DNA of 46,954 nucleotides. Source: an uncultured Dorea sp. (GTDB lineage Bacteria > Bacillota > Clostridia > Lachnospirales > Lachnospiraceae). The stretch is from the NCBI GenBank assembly GCA_910584575.1, contig CAJUBG010000028.1, forward strand, positions 1 through 46,954, in the 5' to 3' direction. The notes below the pieces were generated by a model. It ran no database searches. It was not told where the DNA came from and saw only the letters and a list, made by a program, of their open reading frames with translations. Positions within the stretch are counted from its first letter, which is position 1. Each line of letters begins with the position of its first letter. The position numbers were made by a program, and so were the translations under genes. Positions 17,280-24,445 of this stretch are shown piece by piece.

Positions 17280-17753
17280 ATGATGAAATGGTTTGACAAA
17301 AGCAACTTACACACCGTAGCGGAGTTAAGAGCAGAGTACAAAAGGTTGTTAGTAAAGCACCATCCCGACAACGGCGGCAATGTAGCGGATATGCAGGAAA
17401 TTAACGTCGAATATGACGCGCTGTACGCGATTTTAAGCCAGAAAGAGCATGTAAGCGGAGAACCTTATAACCCAGAGGAAAACGAGGAATTTAAGGTGAT
17501 TTTGAACGCTATCAGTGGGTTTAATATGACAGTTGAAATTATTGGCAGTTGGATTTGGGCGTTTGACAGCTATCCATATAAGGATAAACTAAAAGCCTTG
17601 AATTTTAAGTGGTGCAGTCGGAAAAAAGCATGGACGTGGCACAGTGAGCCATACCGCAGATACCATTCAAAAGAAATGTCGTTGGATTCTATCAGACGGA
17701 AATATGGCTCTGATGTAATCAATAGAAAAACGAAGCAGACAGCTATAGGCTAG
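17280..17753 (+). CDS. J-domain (DnaJ-like) small protein of the element
   Basis: 157 aa. The N-terminus (about 10-60) is a short J-domain: AELRAEYKRLLVKHHPDNGG carries the HPD motif needed to stimulate Hsp70 ATPase, followed by EINVEYDALYAIL. The remainder (about 75-145), with WIWAFDSYPYKDKLKALNFK and KKAWTW, is a conserved unknown region common in proteins of conjugative elements. There is no zinc-finger or substrate domain, so it is not a general chaperone. It may help replication or an integration complex by recruiting host DnaK (inference). It is the first gene of a tightly packed rightward group. Confidence 0.7.
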   Translation: MMKWFDKSNLHTVAELRAEYKRLLVKHHPDNGGNVADMQEINVEYDALYAILSQKEHVSGEPYNPEENEEFKVILNAISGFNMTVEIIGSWIWAFDSYPYKDKLKALNFKWCSRKKAWTWHSEPYRRYHSKEMSLDSIRRKYGSDVINRKTKQTAIG

Positions 17754-17770
17754 AAAGAGAGGATTTTGTT

Positions 17771-18076
17771 ATGAGTACAGAAATCAAAAGTTTAGACGGA
17801 TGGACAGACTTTGCTGACCGTACAGGCAGGACAAGCATTTACGAGTATCTCCGCAAAGGGGATATTGTCGAAGAGAGCCTTGTAGACTACTTTATGAACA
17901 TAATGCCGCCGAGAGCAATGTCATATGGATATCTGCAAGTTGGAGAGCCGTACAGCCATGCTTACGATATCGACCGCCGACTTAGGGCAACTTATATGAC
18001 GTTTGCCGAATGTGACGGAAAATGGAGATTCTACGGAAATTGCTTTGCTTATGAAACCATTGATAAAACCTATTGA
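17771..18076 (+). CDS. Unknown element protein, 101 aa
   Basis: I recognise no family with certainty. It is a soluble acidic-to-neutral protein with no membrane segment. The C-terminal half (YGYLQVGEPYSHAYDIDRR, CDGKWRFYGNC) is aromatic-rich and predicted beta. The SD GAGAGGA precedes the ATG. It is 17 bp after the J-domain gene, in the same transcript. Proteins of this look are common cargo in Tn916/CTn-like modules. Confidence 0.55.
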   Translation: MSTEIKSLDGWTDFADRTGRTSIYEYLRKGDIVEESLVDYFMNIMPPRAMSYGYLQVGEPYSHAYDIDRRLRATYMTFAECDGKWRFYGNCFAYETIDKTY

Positions 18077-18126
18077 GCCGTATATGGCTTTATTCTTTTG
18101 TTCAAATACAGAAAGGAAGTGAACAA

Positions 18127-18339
18127 ATGTATTGTCTGATGAATGGTATGCCAGTAACCGAATATAACAGCCCATGCGGCGGCTGTTCTCTGTATCTACA
18201 CACTTGCAAACCAATAGTCGCTAACGGTTTTCTTTGCGGCGCAGAATGCGATTTGTGCGCTTGTGAGTGGTGCGAAATCTTTGAGGAATGCTACACCCGG
18301 AATGTCGCTTTGCGCCATTCCGAGCAGGAACTTTTATGA
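18127..18339 (+). CDS. Cysteine-rich small element protein
   Basis: 70 aa with ten cysteines, several as CxxC or CxC pairs (CGGC at 17-20; CDLCACEWC around 41-49), so it probably binds zinc or an iron-sulfur centre. The start at 18127 is chosen for the AAAGGAAGTG SD. The frame is open back to 18073, but without a ribosome site. The stop overlaps the next start (ATGA), a sign of translational coupling. The function is unknown. Confidence 0.55.
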   Translation: MYCLMNGMPVTEYNSPCGGCSLYLHTCKPIVANGFLCGAECDLCACEWCEIFEECYTRNVALRHSEQELL

Positions 18340-18632
18340 AAGCGAGGGATTATCAAACTATGAAACTAATGAATTATGACCGAGAGTATCTAATCATGCA
18401 AAATGTTAAATCTGTTAAAAGACAGCCAACACCAGATACATACACCAAAAGCCAGTACAAGATTTTATGCAATCTTATTCAGCAGAAACATATCAAAAAG
18501 CCTTTTTTTGACTTTATTATATCTGGATTATTTGAAGAAACGGACTGGAAAAAATTAAATTATCAGCAGATGTATCAGCTAATCCACACGCTGACGTTTT
18601 ACGATTATAGGAAAGAGAGGACAAACGCATGA
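18336..18632 (+). CDS. Unknown element protein, 98 aa
   Basis: A basic, mostly helical protein with YTKSQYKILCNLIQQKHIKK and LNYQQMYQLIHTLTFYDYRK. No named domain is recognised. It starts in an ATGA overlap with the cysteine-rich gene, with AGGAA upstream, and ends in another ATGA overlap with the next gene. This four-gene coupling suggests a common role. Confidence 0.5.
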   Translation: MKARDYQTMKLMNYDREYLIMQNVKSVKRQPTPDTYTKSQYKILCNLIQQKHIKKPFFDFIISGLFEETDWKKLNYQQMYQLIHTLTFYDYRKERTNA

Positions 18633-18886
18633 GCGAATTATTAAAAAGGATATATGAAAATGTTATCAGATATGAGAAAGAAGCTATCAGCATGGAAAAG
18701 CGCATTACTAAAGAAGTAGACGCGATTTGCATGCCCTATAAGGGCAAGTTAAGTGCTGATGAATTGGAAGAATTGCAGGATATTATGTTTGAGATTGCCT
18801 TGAGCGGCGAACAAGAGGGATTCCAGTTAGGCGTGATGTGTTTTACAAAGTTGCTGATAGAATGTTTATTTTCAAATAGGATTTAA
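18629..18886 (+). CDS. Small helical element protein (DUF6809-like, tentative)
   Basis: 85 aa, all-helical and acidic. SADELEELQDIMFEIALSGEQEGFQLGVMCFTKLLIE matches my memory of DUF6809-type proteins (an acidic helix followed by GFxLGxxxxxxLL), which occur widely in mobile elements of Clostridia. The function is unknown. It is the last gene of the rightward group and ends 11 bp before the convergent repressor gene. Confidence 0.5.
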   Translation: MSELLKRIYENVIRYEKEAISMEKRITKEVDAICMPYKGKLSADELEELQDIMFEIALSGEQEGFQLGVMCFTKLLIECLFSNRI

Positions 18887-18897
18887 AACAGATATCG

Positions 18898-19218
18898 CTA
18901 CATAAAATCAATCATTTTTAGTATGCGTTCTTTCTTCTCGTTGTCGAATTTTGCCAATGCCTTTAATATCGCACCGTCCAAAGCATTTTCAGATTTCTCG
19001 TATTGGTCGGCTAATAGATAGTCGATTGTGGTATCAAGGGCGTTGGCGATAGCGAGCAGAGCAATCAATGAAACTTTTGTGTGAGCATTTTCAACGTTTG
19101 AAATATGAGCAGGATTGCAATCTACCATTTGCGCAAGATTCTCTTGTGTCAGATTCCTGCTGATACGGACTTCCTTTACCCTCATACCAAGTTTCTTATA
19201 GTCTATCGTTGATTTCAC
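18898..19218 (-). CDS. XRE-family repressor
   Basis: 106 aa. The HTH (about 9-65) is KEVRISRNLTQENLAQMVDC, NPAHISNVENAHTKVSLIALLAIANAL, which is Cro/CI-like. A short helical C-terminus (ILKALAKFDNEKKERILKMIDFM) probably dimerises. There is no peptidase domain, so it is not self-cleaving. The GTG at 19218 is chosen because GAGGTG lies 6 nt upstream; a GTG at 19227 would overlap the SD. It is divergent from the 19385 gene, with a palindrome between, so it most likely represses both itself and the right half of the element. Confidence 0.85.
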   Translation of the reverse strand: MKSTIDYKKLGMRVKEVRISRNLTQENLAQMVDCNPAHISNVENAHTKVSLIALLAIANALDTTIDYLLADQYEKSENALDGAILKALAKFDNEKKERILKMIDFM

Positions 19219-19293
19219 ACAGAACACCTCACTTTATCTACATAAATACTTTCATGCTCTATTGTAAAATATACCCACCCATGATAGAATATT

Positions 19294-19320
19294 CTGTATA
19301 AGTTGAAACTATTTATACAG
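19294..19320. promoter_or_regulatory. Inverted repeat, probable repressor operator
   Basis: CTGTATAA (19294-19301) and TTATACAG (19313-19320) form a perfect 8-bp inverted repeat with an 11-bp spacer. It lies in the divergent region between the XRE gene and the 19385 gene. Confidence 0.55.
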
Positions 19321-19384
19321 ACAATGAAAAAGAACAACTGATTGCTTAGAAATACTATGCTATTGGGAAGATTGGAGGTTGAAA

Positions 19385-19849
19385 ATGGAAAGAAAGAAGC
19401 GGCTCTTTTCTTGTGCTTTGCTTATTTTAGGCATAGTGGTGGTGATTCCGCATACAACAAAGGGTTCTGTGAAAGAACAGGAGGATTATTCCGAAGAAAA
19501 AAGCGGCATACCTGATGTGGTAAGTTCCGCAGTGTTTGACGCTAATTATAATATGGTAGTTGTTGCGAACAGTGATAAGATTGAGGGCAAAGAGGGATTT
19601 GCCCGAACGGTTGTTCATATGTGCCAAGACAACTCATTTCGCTCTGTTAAATTCTCAACGGACATTCGAGGATATCCGACTGGACTTGATATTTCAGTAT
19701 TTTTGAGCAGGAAAGACGTAGAGGAACGGAAAGAGCCTGCCTGCAAAATTGAGTTTAAAACAGACGATTTCAGCAAAGGGTACAATATCAAAGATAATCC
19801 AGACAAATTCCACCTTTTTCTGGATGAAAAAGAGATTGAGTTTTATTGA
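19385..19849 (+). CDS. Secreted or anchored small protein of the element
   Basis: 154 aa. The N-terminus MERKKRLFSCALLILGIVVVIP is a signal peptide or membrane anchor; a Cys within the hydrophobic stretch does not form a clear lipobox. The rest is soluble and beta-rich, with no named domain. The ATG at 19385 has GGAGG 6 nt upstream. It is monocistronic, followed by a terminator at 19981. Exported proteins in such small elements may serve exclusion or host interaction, but this is only inference. Confidence 0.6.
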   Translation: MERKKRLFSCALLILGIVVVIPHTTKGSVKEQEDYSEEKSGIPDVVSSAVFDANYNMVVVANSDKIEGKEGFARTVVHMCQDNSFRSVKFSTDIRGYPTGLDISVFLSRKDVEERKEPACKIEFKTDDFSKGYNIKDNPDKFHLFLDEKEIEFY

Positions 19850-19980
19850 TAAGAAGATAATCCAATTGGATTGGAAATTTGATTCAGGAAAAAATAATAC
19901 ACAGGGAGGATAACACACCTACAATTTAATAAAGAATATTTCTAAATTATAAAAGAAATGCATCATAATATTGCAATGCA

Positions 19981-20016
19981 GGAGATACTTCTCGATAATG
20001 AGGGTATCTCCTTTTT
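19981..20016 (+). terminator. Terminator after the 19385 gene
   Basis: GGAGATAC (19981-19988) pairs with GTATCTCC (20004-20011), followed by TTTTTG. This is a clear rho-independent type. Confidence 0.85.
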
Positions 20017-20117
20017 GATATTTTGAGATTTATATCCGGCTTGTCGCTTTACGCTCCAAGCCTCATTTACTTCATTGTTCCTAGTCTTTTTTATACCTTA
20101 AATAAAGAAAACATCTG

Positions 20118-20174
20118 CAAATTTATAGCTAAAAATCTTTAAATAATATACAAATTTATCTTATGCAAATTTAT
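20118..20174. repeat. Three CAAATTTAT repeats in an A/T-rich stretch
   Basis: Copies lie at 20118-20126, 20151-20159 and 20166-20174. The whole 20020-20290 region is very A/T-rich with no ORF and lies directly before the winged-helix gene. It could be an iteron-like origin or a promoter region. Chance in A/T-rich DNA is possible. No other structure is seen between 20017 and 20296. Confidence 0.35.
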
Positions 20175-20296
20175 CTATATCCAATATATTTCCTCTTTTC
20201 TTAATTTTTTTCATTTTTTTTGCGATAGCAACGACAATGCCAACAACGCCATCTGTATATATTATTTTATAACGCATAAGAAAGGAGGAAAAAACA

Positions 20297-20476
20297 ATGA
20301 CTGGAAGAGAGGTCAAAAAGTTGCTTAGCAACGAAAAAATTCATCAATGGAAACTAGCTTCTCAATTAAATATCAGCGAAAGCACCTTGGTTCGTTGGTT
20401 GCGCACCGATTTAAGCAAGGAACATGAAGTTGCCATTTTTGAGGCTATCGAACGATTAAAAATGCAGAGGGATTGA
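20297..20476 (+). CDS. 59-residue HTH protein
   Basis: A small protein beginning MTGREVKKLLSNEKIHQWKL. It contains a helix-turn-helix-like segment (KIHQWKLASQLNISESTLVRWL), so it probably binds DNA or is a small regulator. The SD AAAGGAGGA precedes the ATG. The stop overlaps the region just before the winged-helix gene start (20482), so the two are probably co-translated. Small HTH proteins of this kind often precede replication genes of conjugative elements. Confidence 0.75.
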   Translation: MTGREVKKLLSNEKIHQWKLASQLNISESTLVRWLRTDLSKEHEVAIFEAIERLKMQRD

Positions 20477-20481
20477 TTGAC

Positions 20482-20832
20482 ATGGCAAGAAAAAAAGTTC
20501 CGTTTCAGCCATGGGAAAGTCGAGCAGATGGCGGCATTGAAAAAAGATATTTCCGATTAGGTGCAACAATTATGGCAAGTGAAGCCATGCTTAGTCTGTC
20601 GAACAGTGCTTTTCGGGTGTATTGCCACATGCGGATTGAGAGCGGCGGCAAGCAGAGTTTTTCGTTTCCCTATTCCAAATACAAGATATTCATGAGCCGC
20701 CCTACATTTATTGCGGCACGAAACGAATTGCAGGAGAAAGGTTTTATTGATGTGGTACAGAACAATAAGAATCTCCGAAAAGCTAATACTTATTGCTTCA
20801 GTGAGAAGTGGAAAAAGTTCCAAAACCCCTAG
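20482..20832 (+). CDS. Winged-helix protein, replication-initiator-like
   Basis: 116 aa. It opens MARKKVPFQPWESRADGGIE, then FRLGATIMASEAMLSLSNSAFRVYCHM and SKYKIFMSRPTFIAARNELQEKGFI. This is a winged-helix pattern resembling the N-terminal domain of RepA-type or replisome-organiser proteins. It is shorter than true initiators and lacks a catalytic motif. It sits beside an A/T-rich repeat region, so a role in element replication is plausible but unproven. The ATG at 20482 follows the small HTH gene by 5 bp; a TTG at 20473 is an alternative. Confidence 0.6.
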   Translation: MARKKVPFQPWESRADGGIEKRYFRLGATIMASEAMLSLSNSAFRVYCHMRIESGGKQSFSFPYSKYKIFMSRPTFIAARNELQEKGFIDVVQNNKNLRKANTYCFSEKWKKFQNP

Positions 20833-21027
20833 ATGGCTATATTTATAGTATAAGTGTTAAAAAATCTTACAGTGCAGGAAGATTGAAAACTAGTACCTGT
20901 TGTAAAGTTTTTTGACAGTATCAAAGTATTAGCCATTAGCAACGTGTAAATTATTTTAACAAGATTAAGGCTGTTGATGTAAAGGAAATTTACAGCCAAA
21001 TAAAAATTTAAGGAGGTAAATAACAAA

Positions 21028-21441
21028 ATGGCAACAGAAAAATATGTAAACGATTTAAAATTAATTGACGGAAATCGGGTCGTTCGAGGTCATAAAACAG
21101 AGTTTACTATAGGTGAATTTGCGGTCAGAGAGTTGGAGAAGATAAAAGTCCTTTCAATGCACATTGCACTGGATGTGCAAAAGGCAGACACCTTATTAGA
21201 CTGTTTAGTTGATGAACTTCTTTCTTCTGGTAACGATATGCGAGAGTTTGAGGATAAACTTGAAGATATCGGGCATTTTTTGGAGTATCTTATCGACAGA
21301 CTTCCCGAGACGGTGCAGGACACAGATATGAAAAGACTTCCAGATGATGCCATCTCAGATACGGAAGAAAGTATTTACAATCCAGAAGAAAGTATTCCAA
21401 AACTGGAACTGACGGAAGAAGCATGGAATCAACCATTTTAG
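21028..21441 (+). CDS. Unknown acidic element protein, 137 aa
   Basis: No family recognised. The middle is helical (VRELEKIKVLSMHIALDVQKADTLLDCLVDELL) and the C-terminus is acidic and probably disordered, with two EESI-type repeats (TEESIYNPEESIPK). The SD AAGGAGG is strong. A hairpin GGCTGT...ACAGCC (about 20966-20999) lies in its leader. Codon use matches the other element genes. Homologous-looking proteins occur beside excisionase genes in Tn916-like modules. Confidence 0.55.
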   Translation: MATEKYVNDLKLIDGNRVVRGHKTEFTIGEFAVRELEKIKVLSMHIALDVQKADTLLDCLVDELLSSGNDMREFEDKLEDIGHFLEYLIDRLPETVQDTDMKRLPDDAISDTEESIYNPEESIPKLELTEEAWNQPF

Positions 21442-21489
21442 TTTGTTGCTATAATCTATTGAATCAGGAAAAATAATAGGAGGCGCACT

Positions 21490-21708
21490 ATGAAAAACCA
21501 TTTTGATGAAATTATTTCATCTATTGCAGAAAATATAACTGGCATCGTTTCAGAGGGTATGACAGAGCGAGAAGTCAAATTAATATGCTCTGCGATATCT
21601 GGATTCTTTACCGTTGACGAACGTTTAATCGTTACATTAATTAAAATTGACGACTGTTTGGCATATATTTTGGCTGTACTGATGGATGGACTTGCGGAGG
21701 AAGAATAG
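21490..21708 (+). CDS. Unknown helical element protein, 72 aa
   Basis: Helical and acidic, MKNHFDEIISSIAENITGIV then ERLIVTLIKIDDCLAYILAVLMDGLAEEE. No domain is named. The SD AGGAGG precedes the ATG. It lies 48 bp after the 21028 gene and 82 bp before the excisionase gene, so it is probably in one transcript with both. Confidence 0.5.
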   Translation: MKNHFDEIISSIAENITGIVSEGMTEREVKLICSAISGFFTVDERLIVTLIKIDDCLAYILAVLMDGLAEEE

Positions 21709-21790
21709 CAAACGCAAATTGTCCTTCGGCGTCTGGTGATGTCTGAACGGTTATAGCTAACGAGAACAAACAGAAAGCGAGGTGATATAA

Positions 21791-21985
21791 GTGCCGAGAA
21801 TAGATAACAGTTTAATTTCAAATAGCCTTGCCATCAATACAAATACTTTGATGAAAGTTTTGAATTGTGGACGATATACGGCAATAAAGATTGGCGATAA
21901 TGCAGGTGCGAGAATTTCTATAGGCAAAAGAGTATTATGGAATATAAAACGGATTCAAAAATATCTTGATGATATTGCTGAATAA
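21791..21985 (+). CDS. xis: Excisionase-like DNA-binding protein
   Basis: 64 aa. The core NTLMKVLNCGRYTAIKIGDNAGARISIGKRVLWNIKRIQKYLDDI is a small winged-HTH of the excisionase/MerR kind: a helix, GRYTAIKIG, then a K/R-rich wing and a final helix. Its job is to bend DNA at the element ends and favour excision over integration. The GTG start has GAGGTGA upstream. It directly precedes the integrase gene, the normal xis-int order of Tn916-like elements. Confidence 0.75.
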   Translation: MPRIDNSLISNSLAINTNTLMKVLNCGRYTAIKIGDNAGARISIGKRVLWNIKRIQKYLDDIAE

Positions 21986-22033
21986 AATGAATGTTGAGAA
22001 AGGGGGTGATAACGCAATTTTTCATTGTAAAAG

Positions 22034-22126
22034 AGAAGTTAAGAGCCACCGACCAAAGCAAACTCTTAACTTCTACATCAAACAGAGGAATACCCCTGTG
22101 TACTTACTATAGCATACATGGGTATT
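22034..22126 (+). promoter_or_regulatory. Structured leader of the integrase gene
   Basis: A perfect 12-bp inverted repeat AGAAGTTAAGAG/CTCTTAACTTCT (22034-22045 with 22063-22074) is followed by a second imperfect hairpin, AATACCC (22089-22095) with GGGTATT (22120-22126), then TTCTTT. The second resembles a weak terminator. This suggests attenuation of integrase synthesis after the excisionase gene. Confidence 0.5.
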
Positions 22127-22158
22127 TCTTTCCACTAAATTTGAAAGGAGTATACAGT

Positions 22159-23286
22159 ATGGCAACAAAAAGTGAAAAGAAATTACCATCAGGTATTACA
22201 TTACGAAAAGACGGAACATATATGGGAAGATTTTATTATCATGGTGAAAGAAATTATGTTTACGGAAAGAATTTAAAAGAAGTAGTTAAAAAACTTGAAG
22301 ATTTACGGTATGAAATGAAGCATGGAATGTATGCAAAAGCACAAAATTTATCACTTGATTCATGGTTTGATTTATGGATGAAAGATTATAAGAAAAACAT
22401 ACTCAAAGTAGGTACATATGAGATATACCGTAATCAATATGATTACTATATTCGGAGTAAATTGGGTAAGAAAATGCTTGTAGATATTCGTCCAGAACAT
22501 ATCAATAGATTGTATAACGATTTAGTAGAAAAAGATTTTGCAACAGGAAGTATTAAACTTGTATCTGCAATGCTTAATGGTTGTTTTAAACAAGCAGAAC
22601 GGAACGGAATTATTTCAAAGAATCCTGTTCCGCTTGTTAATATCCCAAAAGGGAAAGCGAGAAAAGAACGTGTTGTATTTACGCCCGAACAGCAAGAACT
22701 TTTTATTGGATATTCAGAACAAAGTTATTTACATGATTTCTTTTTGTTGGCATTAATGACAGGTATGCGCAATGGAGAATTAAGAGGTCTGAGATGGAGC
22801 GATATTGATTTTAAAAAGAAAATTATTCATGTAAATCACACATTGGTATACACCAAGGAAAAAGGGTATTTTCTTGATACGCCCAAAACTAAAACATCAA
22901 AAAGAGATATACCTATGTTGGGACAATGCTATAATCTTTTAAAGCGTATGCAAGCCAATTACAACGATAGTAAGGTTGTTAGTATTAATCAGGAGGATTT
23001 AATATTTACGGTATGTGACGGTAAGGAACTTTCAAGAGATAGAGTTACAATAGAACTAAATAAGATTACCAAGTTAATGCAGGCAGATAATATTGAGATT
23101 GAACACATTACTTGTCATTGTCTTAGACATACATTTGCAACCAGAGCCATTGAACAGGGTATGCAACCGCAAGTTCTTAAAACCATAATGGGGCACAGTA
23201 GCTTAGCTATGACAATGGATTTATATTCTCATGTGTTGCCGAATACAAAAAATGAGGAAATGCAGAAGTTAGCCAGCATATTTTAA
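22159..23286 (+). CDS. int: Tyrosine recombinase (integrase) of the element
   Basis: 375 aa. The N-terminal domain (about 10-60), GITLRKDGTYMGRFYYHGERNYVYGKNL, is the AP2-like arm-DNA-binding fold of Tn916-type integrases. The core-binding domain is at about 65-165. The catalytic domain has Arg in LMTGMRNGELRGLRW, HCLRHTFATRAIEQG (His and Arg), MGHSS (His), and nucleophile Tyr in DLYSHVLP. The enzyme joins and excises the element at att sites. The start at 22159 has AAAGGAG 8 nt upstream; the frame is open to 21991, but that part overlaps the leader hairpins. It lies 172 bp from attR, beside the right arm sites. Confidence 0.95.
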   Translation: MATKSEKKLPSGITLRKDGTYMGRFYYHGERNYVYGKNLKEVVKKLEDLRYEMKHGMYAKAQNLSLDSWFDLWMKDYKKNILKVGTYEIYRNQYDYYIRSKLGKKMLVDIRPEHINRLYNDLVEKDFATGSIKLVSAMLNGCFKQAERNGIISKNPVPLVNIPKGKARKERVVFTPEQQELFIGYSEQSYLHDFFLLALMTGMRNGELRGLRWSDIDFKKKIIHVNHTLVYTKEKGYFLDTPKTKTSKRDIPMLGQCYNLLKRMQANYNDSKVVSINQEDLIFTVCDGKELSRDRVTIELNKITKLMQADNIEIEHITCHCLRHTFATRAIEQGMQPQVLKTIMGHSSLAMTMDLYSHVLPNTKNEEMQKLASIF

Positions 23287-23333
23287 AAAAGCTATAATAT
23301 CCCGATATTTGAGATATTACAGCTTTATTTTTT

Positions 23334-23363
23334 ACACCAATACCACACCAATTTTACACCAAT
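23334..23363. repeat. Right arm-type integrase sites
   Basis: ACACCAAT at 23334-23341, 23345-23352 and 23356-23363, 11 bp apart, the same octamer and orientation as at the left end. Three copies here against two on the left is a normal asymmetry for such elements. The rest of 23287-23457 shows no gene. Confidence 0.7.
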
Positions 23364-23457
23364 CATAGTAACACACTATGAAGTACTATAAAGCTAAGGT
23401 ACTGTATTTACGGCAGTTATGGCATTTTATGAATTAAGATAAAGTCTAAACTCTAAA

Positions 23458-23493
23458 AGTTTTGTTTTACGTGTGGAAGGTCTCGAACACACG
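23458..23493. repeat. attR: right 36-bp direct repeat, with second aptamer
   Basis: It matches 16933-16968 except at two stem positions. On the minus strand it forms P1 CGTGTG/CACACG with the same 12-nt loop TTCGAGACCTTC and tail TAAAACAAAACT, so it is also a preQ1-I-like aptamer. Its SD is now missing, since the chromosomal queT is 6.5 kb away. In the empty chromosome this aptamer would precede queT. Confidence 0.75.
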
Positions 23494-23555
23494 CGCCTTA
23501 GCGGATGACAAAGCCCCATAGACCTTGGTTTTTGACGGGCTTTGCAACGAGTAGT

Positions 23556-23584
23556 AGTATAGCATGGGAAGGGGGAAAAATCAA
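23556..23584 (-). promoter_or_regulatory. Original queT promoter, now cut off from queT
   Basis: On the minus strand, TTGATT (23579-23584), a 17-nt spacer and TATACT (23556-23561). It reads through a leader with a CAAAGCCC/GGGCTTTG hairpin and then the attR aptamer, and now runs into the 3' end of the integrase gene. The stretch 23585-23728 holds the divergent start region of the glycosyltransferase gene. Confidence 0.6.
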
Positions 23585-23728
23585 GCCGTACCCACTTTTG
23601 GCCCACAATGAAATGAACAAAATTTTTCTCAGGGCTTGAGAAAGAGGGGCATATAGCCGAAGATTATAATATATAAGCCGGATAATCTGATTCGGAGAAG
23701 CGAAAGACAGAAGGGAGTTGGCGAAGCT

Positions 23729-24436
23729 ATGAAGAAAAGACATCCTGTGAGAAAAACAATATGTGTGCTGCTGATTCTTATGCTGTGTATTGCTGTATCA
23801 GCCGGTATTTTCTACGGAGTGAAGGGATATCAGATGTATCAGGACGCGGTTTCCCAGATTTCCATTGAAGACAGGGTTGAAAAGATTCGTGAAGAAGAAC
23901 ATTTTACAAAATATTCTGAGATGACAGATTTCTATATTAACGCGGTGATTTCTGTGGAGGACCACAGGTTCAGAGAGCACAGGGGGATTGACCCGATTGC
24001 GGTTTGTCGGGCTGTCTGGGCTGATGTAAGGTCCATGTCCTTCAGGGAGGGCGGCAGTACGATTACGCAGCAGCTTGCCAAGAATCTGCTTTTTACCCAG
24101 GAGAAGAAGCTTGAGCGCAAGGCGGCGGAGGTGTTTGCGGTGATGGACATTGAGGCAGAGTACAGCAAAGAGGAGATTTTTGAACTGTATGTGAATACAG
24201 CCGGCTTTGGCAGCGGCTATGAGGGAATCTACGCCGCTTCCACGGGATATTTTGATAAAATTCCCTCAGAGATTACGGATTATGAGGCGGCTGTACTGGC
24301 GGGAGTGCCGAATTCGCCGTCTGTGTATGCGCCGGGAGTGGATGATGGGCTGACGGCGCTGAGGGCGCGGCAGGTGCTTCAGAGTATGGTGAGGAATGAT
24401 GTGATTACCCAGGCAGAGATGGACGGGTTGATGTAG
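23729..24436 (+). CDS. Monofunctional peptidoglycan glycosyltransferase (GT51)
   Basis: 235 aa. One N-terminal membrane anchor (about 9-30) precedes the GT51 domain. Motif 1 has SVEDHRFREHRGID (candidate catalytic Glu77), followed by REGGSTITQQLAKNLL, a KAAEVFAVMDIEAEYSKEEI block with the second Glu region, and YVNTAGFGSGYEGIYAASTGYF. It polymerises lipid II into glycan strands outside the membrane, and lacks the transpeptidase domain of bifunctional PBPs (MtgA-like). The ATG follows GGGAG. It is the first gene of a tightly spaced operon with a DNA glycosylase. Confidence 0.9.
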   Translation: MKKRHPVRKTICVLLILMLCIAVSAGIFYGVKGYQMYQDAVSQISIEDRVEKIREEEHFTKYSEMTDFYINAVISVEDHRFREHRGIDPIAVCRAVWADVRSMSFREGGSTITQQLAKNLLFTQEKKLERKAAEVFAVMDIEAEYSKEEIFELYVNTAGFGSGYEGIYAASTGYFDKIPSEITDYEAAVLAGVPNSPSVYAPGVDDGLTALRARQVLQSMVRNDVITQAEMDGLM

Positions 24437-24445
24437 GGAGGATAA

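Larger units (their letters stand above)
16947..23472. mobile_element. Small integrated element inserted in the queT riboswitch tail
   Basis: About 6.5 kb between 36-bp direct repeats, lower in GC than its surroundings. In order: queT-type promoter and aptamer, arm-type repeats, J-domain protein, four small unknown ORFs, XRE repressor (minus), a signal-peptide protein, a 59-aa HTH protein, a winged-helix protein, two small ORFs, excisionase and tyrosine integrase next to the right end. Many genes resemble the regulatory/integration module of Tn916-like elements. I see no relaxase, coupling protein or capsid gene, so it is an IME-like or cryptic element that would need a helper to transfer. 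The exact ends within the repeats are uncertain. Confidence 0.85.
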
